Source of the DNA: Primulina eburnea
Taxonomy: Eukaryota > Streptophyta > Magnoliopsida > Lamiales > Gesneriaceae
DNA: 64,000 nucleotides
NCBI RefSeq assembly: GCF_022965805.1
Contig: NC_133116.1
Span: 3,844,001-3,908,000 of the forward strand
Direction: 5' to 3'
The notes beneath the pieces were generated by a model. The model saw only the letters and a list, made by a program, of their open reading frames with translations. It was not told the origin of the DNA and ran no database searches. The position numbers and the translations under genes were made by a program. The first letter of the stretch is position 1, and each line of letters starts with the position of its first letter. Positions 1 to 11,449 of the stretch are shown here, piece by piece.

Positions 1-26
1 CTTTCAATCTTGCCTTTCCCTGCTGC

Positions 27-3000
27 TTACGTTTCTGCTAGGCCACTTGAGGATCTACACCATTCAAACTTATCAGTGTTTACTGGCTTGGTCAGAAAAT
101 CAGCTAAGTTATCATTCGTATGGATCTTCTGCATATCCACACTTCCTTCTTCTACTACTTCTCGCACAAAATGAAATTGTACTCCAATGTGTTTCGTCCT
201 GGAATGAAAGGCTGGATTCCTTGCGATGTGCAAGGCACTCTGACTATCACAAAACAAAGGAACATTCTCTTGTTTGTGCCCGATCTCCTCCAATAACCTT
301 TCAATCCATATTGCCTCCTTGCAACCTTGAGTAGCTGCCATGTATTCTGTCTCTGTTGTAGATAACGCCACAACTGTCTGCAGTTTTGAAACCCAGCTTA
401 CTGCTCCCCCTGCAAGTGTAAACACATAACCAGTAGTAGATTTCCTCTTATCAGGATCACCTGCATAATCTGAATCGACATAGCCCCTGAGTGTAAAATC
501 TGATCCTCCATAACATAATGCAGCATTCGAGGTACCCTTAATGTATCTAAGGATCCTCTTAACAGTGCTCCAATGCTCTCGTCCAGGATTCGCCATATAC
601 CGACTAACTGCTCCCACTGCTTGAGCAATGTCCGGTCTTGTACATATCATGGCGAACATCAAACTTCCCACTGCTGATGCATATGGTACTCGAGACATCT
701 CCATCCTCTCTGCTTCACTGCTAGGACACATCTTGGAGGATAACTTGAAGTTAACAGGAAGAGGGGTCGATATTGGCTTACTATCTTGCATGTTGAAGCG
801 TTGCAAGACTTTCTTCAAATAATTTTTCTGGGAAAGCCAAATCTTTCTGTTACTTCTGTCTCGGTAAACTTGCATCCCTAGAATCTTGTTTGCTGGTCCC
901 AAGTCCTTCATATCAAATTCCCTAGCCAACTGTGCCTTCAATCCTTGGACCTGATCTTTGTTGGGGCCTGCTACCAACATGTCGTCCACATACAACAGCA
1001 AAATGATATAATCATCACCAGACCTCTTGAAATACGTACAAGGGTCTGCACTCAGTCTGTTGTATCCAAGGCTCGTGATATAGGAATCAAATCTCTTGTA
1101 CCAACACCTCGGCGCCTGTTTGAGACCGTACAGAGATTTCTTCAACCTGCAAACCAAGTTCTCTTTGCCTATTTCTGCAAAACCTTCTGGCTGGAGCATA
1201 TAGATTTCTTCTTCAAGATCTCCATGAAGAAACGCCGTTTTCACATCTAGCTGTTCTAGATGTAGGTCAAACACCGCACACAATGCCAACACTACTCTGA
1301 CTATTGTAAGCCGAACCACAGGAGAAAATATCTCATTGAAGTCGATGCCTTCTTTCTGAGCATACCCTTTTACCACCAATCTAGCACGATACCGCTCCAC
1401 TTGGTTATTGCCATCACGCTTGATCTTATAGACCCATCTGTTTCCAATGGCTTTCCTCCCTCGTGGTAGTGTAACAAGATCCCATGTTTTATTCCTGTCT
1501 AATGCCTCCAACTCTTCTTGCATTGCTGTCATCCACAAGGATACATCCGAGCTTTGAGTAGCCTCGTGGAAACTCGATGGCTCACCATCCTCTGATAATA
1601 GACAATATGCAATGTTGCTTTAAGTGATATAATCTGAAAGCCAACCTGGAGGTCTTCTGTCTCGAGTTGACTGCCTCACATTGGAAACCTCAGACTCAAC
1701 ATGTTCTTGTTCTTCGTGCTCTGGTACTGCTTCACAAGAAACTTGACCTTCGTCTGTCTTATTCTCCGCCTGAAATGTAGTAGTTTCTGAATTATGTGTG
1801 CCTTTGTCTCTCTTTACTTTATCTTCCTCGAAGATAACATCCCTGCTGATGACAAGCTTGTGAACAGTAGGATCCCACAAGCGAAACCCCTTTACTCCAT
1901 CAGCATAACCCAAGAAGATACATTTTCTGGATTTAGAATCCAACTTTGATCTTTCTTGCTCATTGTACAGAACGTACACCGGACTTCCAAATGTATGCAA
2001 ATGAGAATAATCTGTCGGCTTCCCAGTCCACATCTCCATCGGAGTCTTCAGATCAATCGCCACTGAAGGAGAACGATTGATAATATAACAAGCGGTTTTA
2101 ACTGCTTCCGCCCAAAATAACTTTTCTAGACCCACAGTCCTCAACATAGCTCTTGTTCTGTCCAACAAGGTTCTATTCATCCGCTCCGCCACTCCATTCT
2201 GTTGAGGTGTGTAAGCCGTCGTGAACTGTCTCTTGATGCCCTCATTTTGACAAAATGCATCAAACTCGTCACTGGTATATTCTCCTCCATTGTCAGTCCT
2301 CAAACACTTGATTTTGTTTTCAGAATCAAGTTCAACCCGCGCTTTGAAATCTTTGAAGACTTGGAAAACATCTGATTTCTTCTTGATTGGATACACCCAA
2401 CATCTCCTAGAGAAATCATCAATGAACGAGACAAAATATCTCGCTCCTCCTAGGGATACAACCGGTGCTTGCCAAACATCCGAATGAATCAGCTCCAATA
2501 TGCTTTTGCTCCTGGCATTAGAAGTGCCAAACTTTAATCTGTGTTGTTTACTGGTAACACAATGCTCACAAAAGGGTAGTGACACTTTTGTAAGTCCCGA
2601 CAACAGCTTCCGTTCTGAGAGAATTTTCAAACCCCGTTCTGACATATGCCCGAGCTTTCTATGCCATAACACTGTTAATTCTTCTCCTGAACCATTTGAT
2701 GCAACAACTAGCTCTGCCTCTTTGTATGTTTCTCCCAAAAGTACATACAGATTGACAGCAACCTTTTCCGCCTTCATAACCACAAGCGCGCCTTTCACAA
2801 TTTTCATGATCCCATTCTCGATCCGAGTTTTGCACCCGATATCATCCAATTGCCCCAAGGACAAAAGATTTTTCGTCAGTCCTTTCACATGTCGTACCTC
2901 CTGTATGGTGCGAATGGTGCCATCAAACATTTTAATTTTGATAGTACCGACCCCAGCGATTTCCAAGGCATGATCATTTCCCATGAATACAGATCCTCCT

Positions 3001-3923
3001 GAGACTGGTTCATAATGATCAAACCATTCTCTCCGAGACGTCATATGCCACGTCGCTCCTGAATCCATAATCCATGTGTCACAAAATTTGTGTCTGCCTT
3101 CTGCAACTGTTGCTGCTTCGCTGAATAATATTTCACCACTGCCTGAAGTACTGGCCACATTTCCTTGAGAACTCTTCTCGATACTCGTACACTCTTTCTT
3201 GAAGTGCCCTTTACCGCCACATTTAAAGCAGTAAATATTTTTCTTCTTACTTCTCGACTTTGATCTACCTCGTCTTTGGCTCCCACTGGAGTCACGGTCC
3301 ATGAATCTTCCTCTTATCATCGGTAACGCCTCTGCCTGCTTCGAGGATACCAACCTATCTTCCTTATTCTTGCGCCGGCTTTCTTCTCCGAGAACCGCAG
3401 TTAAGACATCGTCGAATCTTAGAAAGCCCATAAGAATATTGTTGGTAATGTTGATGATAAGTTGATCGTATGAATCTGGTAGACTTTGAAGTAGAAGCTC
3501 CGCACGTTCATTTTCCCCTATTTTATGCCCCATGGAAGTGAGTTGGGCAAATAGAGTATTTAGTGTGTTGATATGGTCGGTCATCGATGAAGATTCCGCC
3601 ATCCGAAGAGTATAAAGCCTTCTCTTTAGGAAAATCATATTGTGTAGGGACTTGACCTCGTACAACTTTGTCAGAGTATCCCAGATAACTTTGGCTGTTT
3701 TTATCTCAGAGATACTTGACAAAACTTCGTCTGCTATAGCCATGTGTAAATTGGCAACAGCGTTATCATTCATCTCATTCCACTTTCCATCATCTGTAAT
3801 CTCCACCGGTCTATCTCCAATAGCTGCCAAGCAATTTTCTTTTCTTAAAACTGCTTGTATCTTTATTTTCCACAGCATAAAATTGCTTCCATTGAACTTT
3901 GCTATCTCGTACCTTCCCGCCAT
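27..3923 (-). pseudogene. copia gag-pol polyprotein with one in-frame stop
   Basis: The reading frame runs from the ATG at 3923 to a stop at 27 and is interrupted only by a TAA at 1620-1622. The frame on both sides of that stop is the same and the intervening 81 bases are open, so this is a nonsense change and not a frameshift. The upstream part (767 aa) holds a gag domain (residues about 1-200), a CCHC zinc knuckle (CFKCGGKGHFKKEC, about 232-245), an aspartic protease (DSGAT, about 287), a GAG-pre-integrase HHCC region (about 425-470) and the integrase core, ending soon after a GWLSDY segment. The downstream part (503 aa) holds the RT with YVDD and the RNase H. The stop separates integrase from RT, so the copy is probably not autonomous unless it is read through. 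Confidence 0.92.
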
Positions 3924-4065
3924 TATGTCTACAACAATTTTAGTAGACTGGACAAAATAATCCCGCCTTAAATAAAAAATCTCAAAAAATCTTTTCTGAT
4001 GTGGAAGATCAGTCTAAGCTGCAACCACAGAGCATACTCAGAATTTTAGGAAATTTTAAACCAAG

Positions 4066-4077
4066 GCTCTGATACCA
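4066..4077 (-). other. copia primer-binding site
   Basis: On the minus strand this reads TGGTATCAGAGC, the standard plant complement to the 3' end of initiator-Met tRNA. It lies two bases inside the LTR end at 4080. This fixes the element's orientation and its 5' LTR boundary. Confidence 0.95.
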
Positions 4078-4079
4078 CT

Positions 4080-4521
4080 TGTTGGTCCCACGTGCGGAAT
4101 TTGAGATAATAAAACCCGAAAATAAAGAATAAAATGGACACCGAGATTTACGTGGAAAACCCCTAAAAATTATTAGGTTAAAAACCACGGGCAAGATGAA
4201 AAGAATTTCCACTATAATATTTTGTGGTGTACAACTCACTCACTGTGTTTCCAAAGAGAACACACACTCTCTTCATACAGGAGAACAAAACACCTCACAA
4301 ATATTATAGAACTAAGCACTCAAATGCTTATAAGATGAGAGAAAACTCGAAGAAGGGATGATTTCAGAATGAAGGGGGGAGCTCTATTTATAGAGCCCCT
4401 GGACCGTGTGGACAAGGAAATTGCCTAGCAATTTCATCACGCAATTCCACTTCAAATTGCCTACAACCAACCCACGTTTTTAATGCAGGTATTGACTGGT
4501 CCCCCCCTTGCATTGCCGACA
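4080..4521 (-). repeat. copia 5' LTR (442 bp)
   Basis: Bounded by TGTTGG at 4080 and GCCGACA ending at 4521, giving the usual TG...CA ends. On the minus strand a TATA box (TATAAATA, 4385-4392) lies in the U3 part, in the right place to start transcription toward gag-pol. The partner LTR is outside the window, so the right boundary rests on the TG/CA rule and is less sure than the left one. Confidence 0.82.
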
Positions 4522-6112
4522 GATATTGGGAAAATGAAATAACTCTTTACTCGATTATCCAAACGATGAACCGATATTTTCATGGCAAGCTTTACTCATA
4601 GAAGATCTCAATGTTATAAAATAACAATATGGTCATGTACAAGGAAAAACAGTTTATTCATTGAAGACTGACTAAGTGTGTTGTAGTAAGAATGAATGTT
4701 TTGGACAAAGTTGATGTTTTTGTCAAAAACTTAATGATGGTGCGCTCATAAAATAAACAATTATATTCAATTTTCAGTCACATGTCCTCAAAAAAACTCA
4801 GTACGCTCGATCTAAAACTTTTATATTCGTTTATAAAAAGTACTTGAGTTTGGTCTATATGATATTTTACTTTGTATTATCATTGCTTTGTATGTTAGCA
4901 CTCTTAACAATTTCCTTACAACTGAGATTGTGCTCAGTAACTAATAAGAGAACCTTTCAATGTTTAACAAATATTGTGTCGGCAAATATATCGTAGTTGG
5001 TCATTGCTTGAAATGTTGATTTTAGTTTGTGTATTCTTGTTGAAACTTAATGATTTTTATGCAACTATATGTTGAACATCTTTTATAAATGTCATATATT
5101 TAGACTAAGTTTAAAAATATAATGTTGTGTTATTATTGTGAATTATTTTGTTTATATCTACATTTTTATTAATTTCCGTCATTAAAACATAAATGGGAGA
5201 TTTCATTTTAATTTTAAGGATATTTAAATATAAGGAGAGATAAAATTTATTCTCAACGTTTTTTATTTCAAATTTTTTTAGTCTCATAAAAGAGGGGAAG
5301 ATATGTTGATAAAAATACGATTTTTAATGTCATGCATTACTTGAGTTTCAATGTTCATGTTTTTATCCAATTTTTGTGATTATAAAAAAAGAGTAGATTG
5401 TTGGGTTGCGAAAATGCTAACAATCTTGATTTTAATGATAACAAAACTTGTTATGGTGTTTCCATCATTTATTTTGTCCAGTGTGTAGTTGGTAAATCAG
5501 AAGCAGTGAGTTTTGAGAAACTGAAACTTAGAATCGGTACCACAAAATCAGCAAAGCATATTCAACATAGTAGCTTCAGCAGAGTTGAATTCAGCGGACG
5601 TCATTTAGCATACCAAATCAGCGTGGGTCAAAATCAATAAAGCTCGAGAAAAGTGGTCGGCAAGACGATTGTACTGAACTTTTCCAAACATTCATTTTAT
5701 TATTTGAAACATTATTATCATTCTTGGATGCCTAAATACATTACTTTGAAGATCAAACAACAATTTTTTTACAGAGATTCAAAACGTGGGTAGCTTGATT
5801 GAAGAAAACTAGTTGATATGAGAGTAAGCCCCAATAAGATAATGCGATGAACAAAATGAGATTCGAGCTTTCAAAGTTAAATCTTCACGCACACAATAAC
5901 TCACATATATAAATGAGAGTTGAGTGTCAAATAATAGCTAAGTGATAGTCTTTACACAAAACGTTAGAAATTATGTTTGTAATCTTGGCATAAGAGATGT
6001 TAAGTATTATGTCGATTGTGAAGTTGCGTCTGACAATCTTACAATCGAGATTATACTAGGAGAAGTGCTCATTGAGATTGGGTCTGGAGCATTGTACTTG
6101 TTCAGAGTCAAA
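4522..6112. other. AT-rich spacer, no gene recognised
   Basis: Only short, compositionally random open frames occur here. An 80-codon frame at 5398-5640 resembles no family I know. Nothing else is supported. Confidence 0.6.
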
Positions 6113-6275
6113 TAGGTTATGACAACATATGGGCAGTAGTGGAGCGTCTTGCCAAATCATCTCACTTCCCACATATTAGTCAGAAGTATGGAGTAGGAAA
6201 ACTAGGTTAGCTCTATATATATAAAAAAATCATTCGGCTTCATGGAATTTCTACTACCATGACCTCATAATGAGA
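6113..6275 (+). pseudogene. decayed Ty3/gypsy integrase fragment
   Basis: Translation of this stretch gives GYDNIWAVVERLAKSSHF followed, after a stop, by a segment ending IIRLHGIS. These align by eye with the gypsy integrase core, which in the intact copy of this window (minus strand near 12.3-12.5 kb) reads [17 protein letters not shown] and VVRLHGVP. The fragment is short, contains stops and has no LTRs nearby, so it is a relic. Confidence 0.72.
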
Positions 6276-6365
6276 TCCAAAATGTACCTCGAGACTATGA
6301 AAAAAATTAAAGAGCTTCGTAACAAAAAGATCCAGCGAGTGAAAATGTTGTGGTGCAATTATCGT

Positions 6366-6545
6366 TCAGGAAGCAACTTGAGATAAAGAAGAAAAAATAA
6401 GATGATTGCACCAAATAAGAAGAATTTCAAGAAAATAAGTAGCAACTTGAGATAAAGAAGAAGAAATAAGAAAAATTTCAAAAAAAATAAGAAGCAACTT
6501 GAGATAAAAAAGAAGAAGAAATAAGAATAATTTCAAGAAATTTTT
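6366..6545. repeat. short purine-rich tandem repeat
   Basis: Three diverged copies of a unit starting AGCAACTTGAGATAAA, followed by AAGAAGAAATAAGAA-type sequence, start near 6370, 6442 and 6493. Spacing is about 50-75 bases because of internal length changes. No coding potential is supported. Confidence 0.75.
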
Positions 6546-7356
6546 ATACAAAAATTATAGAACTCGACAAAATGCACCAAATATAAAACTTTCACAATTT
6601 TCCGACTTGTTTTTGGATTATCATGATTTTTCTTGTAGATTCTCAATTTGGTTTAAACTCAATTTTAACAAAAGTTGGAGCTTGATCAAAGTCAACCACC
6701 TATTAGCCTTATTAACACATAACTATCACAAAATTTATGATAATAGAAAATATTGAAACAACTGGAGTGATAAATCAAGTCATTACGTAAGTTGAATATT
6801 CAAGTCATTATGTTCTTTTGTATAGTATTTGGCGTTTGGCCTAGTATTAAAGATCAATAAAATTTATATTGTTTCATTCTTAAACACTGAATCGTGTTTA
6901 AAGATCTCATATTGTACTGCATGTTTGTTATTGTGAGAAGGTATTGATTCTGATTATTCTTGAACTACTGTAACTGAGTGATTATTAATTGAAGTCTTGG
7001 ACAAAGGTCATCGTACCGAAAATTGAATCAACTGGACAACATGTTTTTTGGCCAGAAAATATGAGTCCGATATATAATAGGTTATCAACCGTGGTATATG
7101 GTTAATCTGAACAGCGTGATTTTGGTCCGAAAATGAGTTCATCATGACTCGTAATCGATTGTACGAAATATTTTGTGAATATATAAGGAAAAGTGTTATA
7201 TTAAGTGTTTGTGGGAACCACATCTTTAGCTCATAATATTCACTTTAGAATCCAATACAATTATTGCATTCTTATCGACTTCAATTTGAATTGTAGTATT
7301 TCACTGTTCTCCTCTCAATGATATATCATATAATTCAACTAGTTATAATAAATAAA

Positions 7357-7538
7357 CCGAATTTTTGTCATTACTAAGTTTTAAAACACTTAACCTTTGA
7401 TATCTTTTCTATTATTGTAAATGCAGATATCGAATTACTAAAGTCTGCCGAATTTTTGTCATTACTAAGTTTTAAAACACTTGACCTTTAATATCTTTTC
7501 TATCATTATAAATGCAGATATCGAAATACTAAAGTCTG
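7357..7538. repeat. 91-bp direct tandem duplication
   Basis: Unit 1 (7357-7447) and unit 2 (7448-7538) both begin CCGAATTTTTGTCATTAC and end AAAGTCTG. They are the same length and differ at only a handful of bases. They abut with no spacer, so this is a recent local duplication in non-coding DNA. Confidence 0.9.
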
Positions 7539-8314
7539 AACTAGATAAATTAGAAAAATGAGAAATGCTATAGAAGGATTTTGTGTGCTATCTTATCTAG
7601 TCTGGAATTTATATTTTATTATATCTAAGTTACGAGATGTCATGTTAAACATGTTGGTTTGTAATTAAAAAAATTATATAATTGATTCCTCTATTGATAG
7701 TAACTATGACGATATTATAATTTTGGGAGGCCCACAAGAAGCCTCCATCATCGTCGTCGCTCAAGTCAACAACATCCACACGCATCTATTCATTTATTCT
7801 CCACGATTTGCCTCTGTTTAAGTTTTCCACAAGCAACCAACCGGTTCGTTCGATCCTGTGCCCTCACATCCCAAATCAATGGTTGAGATTCCACTTCATG
7901 GAGAAAAAAATATTTTAAAAAACAAAAAAATTGGGTCAGAAAAAATTCAAGCTCTTGGATGTGCCTGACTGCCTGCAGAGGTAGGATGGAATAATCCCAA
8001 CCAATGTCGTCGCTCACCCGGTGGCGACTCTCACGCTAGATGTTAGTTTTGGACATAATTTTGATTGGGAACATACTCCCTATGTCGTAATTACTAATTT
8101 TTTAGTTAATCATCAATATATTGTATTTTATTTGAAAAAATTATAAATTATATTTCAGTGATTTAATTTATTAATATTCTTAATAATATTATAGAAACAA
8201 GGTAAAAAAAATACTATATGCAACACATTCGCAATATCATGACATTAATAACACGTGTTATGCGTTTGTACAATCATTTATTTTTTAAAAAAATTCTCAG
8301 ATTTTAATAACTTT
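7539..8314. other. spacer left of the nested transposon
   Basis: AT-rich sequence with no supported gene. The last eight bases (8307-8314, ATAACTTT) are the left target-site duplication of the hAT-like element that follows. Confidence 0.6.
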
Positions 8315-8569
8315 TAGGGGTGTCAATCGGGTGGGTTGGGTCGGGTTACGGGTCAACCCGCGAATTTTTTTTTTTTTTTTTTTTCAACCCGAACCCAACC
8401 CGAACCCGAAGCAACCCAAAACCCCCCAACCCGAACACGAACCCGTCTAACCCAACTCAACCCGTCTAACCCGTCTAACCCGATTTTTTTTTATTTTTTT
8501 TTAAAAAAAATTAATGAAAAAAAATCGAAAAAATAAAAAATAATAATAAATATAGAAAAAAATATAATC

Positions 8570-8830
8570 GTTTAGTTGCCTATATAGCGACGGTTTTAAT
8601 AAAACCGTCGCTCTATAGCGACGGTTTTCATTTCAACCGTCGCAAATTAAACCGTCGCCGATTTATACGAGCGACTGTTTTAGTAAACCGTCGCTAATAG
8701 TTTAGGGTTTAGGGTATTAGCGACGGTTTTAGCAAACAGTCGCTAATAGTTTAGGGTTTAGGGTTTAGGGTTCGGGGTTTTAGCAAACTGTCTATAAATT
8801 GTCGCGTTTAGAGTCGTTTTTAACATTTGC
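8570..8830. repeat. GCGACGG subterminal-type repeats with telomere-like motifs (left part)
   Basis: Multiple direct and inverted copies of TAGCGACGGTTTT / AAAACCGTCGCTA occur here, the pattern seen in subterminal regions of plant CACTA transposons. Interspersed are runs of TTTAGGG (8699-8717 and 8749-8772), the plant telomere unit. The same GCGACGG array resumes right of the retrotransposon at 18062-18215. Confidence 0.85.
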
Positions 8831-8932
8831 ACTTAGTCATCCTGAGTGTTTATTAAATTGATATATCCGTTATCCTTACAATCAAAAAAAATGTCAGAAC
8901 AAACCATATTTAGACGAAATTAGAAACAATTT

Positions 8933-9208
8933 GTGGTTCCTAATAAAAAGTACAAAATTGTTGATGTCAATCGAAAAAAGAGTCTTGAATACTACGAACC
9001 ATTTGTATTTCCTACGCAAGTCTCGCAAGTTGTGTATTTGACTTATCCAACAACAAAGAGAGCAGAATCAGATTGGATGCATGTGAGTACTCTACGTAGG
9101 CGAGCTTATGTCACTGATGTTGAGCCAAATACTGAGCATAATCAAATTGATGCGAACGATGCATTTCAAAATCATGGGAGCTATACGTTCACACACATCA
9201 ACATGTAG
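8933..9208 (+). pseudogene. fragment resembling the C-terminal DUF4216 region of CACTA TNP2-type proteins
   Basis: An open stretch of about 91 codons translates with YYEPFVFPTQVSQVVYLTYP followed by a W-M-H-V segment. This matches by eye the 'PF.lasQa.QVfYl......W.vv' pattern of DUF4216, which accompanies TNP2 transposases of plant CACTA elements. It has no start codon context and no upstream transposase. It lies inside the GCGACGG region, so it is most simply a captured CACTA gene remnant. Family assignment is from memory and should be tested by profile search. Confidence 0.6.
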
Positions 9209-9508
9209 ATGGATCTTTCGTTGACACGCGATCCCGCCTCCTCCACGTAAGTTTATTAAATTTCGTTATTTTCATCAACGTTACATTAAAAAAATTCAAT
9301 TTGATTTATTTTAAATCAACATCACAGGAGGAGATGGAACGTTACATGGCTGATTCATTTTGTATGAAACACTTGTATTATTATTTACAGATTAATAATA
9401 TGATTACATTTCTCAAATTTTGTTAATTTTTTTTGGATTATACAGCACAATATATTTGTATTTCAGATTTAAATAATTATAACATTTAAAAAAAAATAAT
9501 TTGCGACA

Positions 9509-9513
9509 GTTTT
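9509..9513. repeat. left target-site duplication (GTTTT) of the Tekay element
   Basis: GTTTT here is repeated exactly at 18062-18066, immediately outside the other LTR. This is the expected 5-bp duplication of an LTR retrotransposon insertion. Confidence 0.95.
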
Positions 9514-11348
9514 TGTGGGGACCCGGGTTCTAACTCAATTCTTTTGGGATTTAATTGGATCTTTATTATAAATGGCGGGTCAAAATTTTTCGCTTTCTAA
9601 CATTAAATCGAATGTTAACATAAAGCGTCTCATTTTTATTTAAAACAAACATGAGTCAACGACTATTACATGACATGATCTAGTAGCCTTACTTGTTATA
9701 CATGTTACAATAACAACATAACATCTCTAGTATCAACATAAAACTACTAGTGCAACATCAGAAGTCTTCTGCTACACCCGGCATCTCCACGCTATCAACT
9801 CTCTCTTCCTCGTCGTGACCCTGATCCTGCCCCACCTGTTGCCATGCACACATACAGACACGACAACAGCCGGATAACTCCGGTGAGAACATATCCCAGT
9901 ATAAAACATGGATGCATGCAATGTAAATATCATATACAAAAGCATAGCATATGTAACAAGTAACATGAATATAAATCTAAACATGTAGAAGAATACAAAT
10001 CTGTATTCCCCAATTCAAATCTTGACTCGACTCTTTTCTAATCTAGGGATCCCGGTGTGAATAAGACGGTCTGTCACCTACCCAGCCACTCGGGGCAACG
10101 GTACGTCTTATTCCTAGACTTCGGTCAACTCTGTATCGAGGGTCTACACATATAACAAATCTGTTTCTATGCGTCGATACACCGAAACGTCTAGTTTTGG
10201 CAAGTCTGCCAATCTCTCCTATCTCAAGACTCGAATATAAATCAATAAACGAAACATTACATAATCAATGTAATAACTATCTAGTATGTGATTTAGGGAA
10301 ACTCGTATCAAATCTGAATCGAGTTGTGCAATCCCGTGACCACATGAATTATACCTTTCTTGTCGAATCGTCGGTGTCGCAGTCGAAGTCTCGAGTTCAC
10401 AATAACCAATATAATCTGAAATGGCAATGTGTAGACACACTCTATCAACAAGCATCTCAACTAACTCAATGTACAAATCTGTAACTGATTTCAATACAAT
10501 TCAACGGCGTAACGGCTTATTTCTCAATACCGGCCAACTCAATCTCAACATAACAATATCATAATCAATCTCAATAACTCATAATCTCATCCAATACAAA
10601 CATGAATACCAAATTCTGCATAATCTTCACATAATACATGCTGGAAATTTGAACCTATAGCATACGACATCCGTAATTCAATCCGTTTACGTTTCTACGA
10701 TGCTTAGCATATCAAGAACACATATTCGCAACAAAATCATAAGTTCCCCAACATCCACAATCTGAATCATGCTGGAATTATATCAAACTTACGTCACTTT
10801 GTAGCCTTCAATGCAAGGAACACAAATCTTACCTCGGAATTAAAATCGGATGAACAACTCTTGCATAATTCTACTTTTTAGCACGAAGAAACTTGAAGGA
10901 TTTCCTTGGGAGCTCTCGGTTCTGAATTCTGAAGAATGAAGGAGTGATGTGTCAACATAACATATATATACCTCATGCCATGTGTCAAGACCAAAATCGA
11001 AGGTGGCAATTTCGCATGCAGACCGCGGGTGCGGTGTCTCAAGAGCGCGGGTGCGCTATGCTCACGGCAAGTTCATCCAAAAATGTAGCACTTAGACCGC
11101 GGGTGCGGTCCTTACATGACCGCGGGTGCGGTCTCACACCGCGGGTGCGGTCGTGCTAGCACCGCGGGTGCGGTGTCTGTTCGCACATTTCCCTCAATTT
11201 CCTCTCAATGCACCGCGGGTGCTGTATCTCTAACACCGCGGGTGCGGTGTGGCTTCGGCCATGCTTCAAAAATTCCACTCTATATGTCATGCATTCTCAT
11301 GGTTTCAAGTCTCACATCAATGCCAATTGACAATTCTCGAGCCTTACA
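9514..11348 (-). repeat. 3' LTR of the Tekay element
   Basis: Starts TGTGGGGACCCGGG and ends CGAGCCTTACA, as does the other LTR, with equal length. On the minus strand a TATA-like run (10961-10971) lies about 50 bases downstream of an array of GC-rich palindromic repeats (11018-11254). That is a plausible U3 promoter layout. The small open frames inside it are mirrored exactly in the second LTR and are not genes. Confidence 0.96.
11018..11254. repeat. array of about eight ACCGCGGGTGCGGT palindromic repeats in the LTR
   Basis: Eight copies of a 14-base near-palindrome (ACCGCGGGTGCGGT, with two variants such as GCGCGGGTGCGC) lie within 240 bases of otherwise AT-rich LTR. On the element's strand they are upstream of the TATA-like run, so an enhancer or host-factor binding role is possible. 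The identical array is at 17731-17967 in the other LTR. Confidence 0.9.
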
Positions 11349-11362
11349 TTTCTCCCCCTCTT
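11349..11362 (-). other. polypurine tract of the Tekay element
   Basis: Reads AAGAGGGGGAGAAA on the minus strand, directly abutting the 3' LTR start. This is the expected plus-strand primer position. Confidence 0.9.
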
Positions 11363-11449
11363 AGACAAGAGTTCGTCCTCGAACTCGCAAACAACTTAAT
11401 CAATCATAGTAAAGGAAGAAATGATATTAGAACTGAAAGAAAACTCACA

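Larger units (their letters stand above)
1..4521 (-). mobile_element. Ty1/copia LTR retrotransposon, cut by the left window edge
   Basis: Minus-strand copia element. Reading right to left it has a 5' LTR (4080-4521), a primer-binding site, a gag-pol frame (3923 down to 27), and then the window ends before the polypurine tract and 3' LTR. The domain order gag, protease, integrase, RT, RNase H (integrase before RT) is that of Ty1/copia. The gag start and the zinc knuckle suggest a Tnt1/Tork-like lineage, which is an inference. The target-site duplication cannot be checked because the left end is missing; the five bases right of the LTR are GATAT. Confidence 0.93.

Noticed and set aside
11018..11254. 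CRISPR-like array of short GC-rich repeats
   Set aside because: The spacers are short and irregular, the units are near-palindromes inside an LTR, and the host is a plant.
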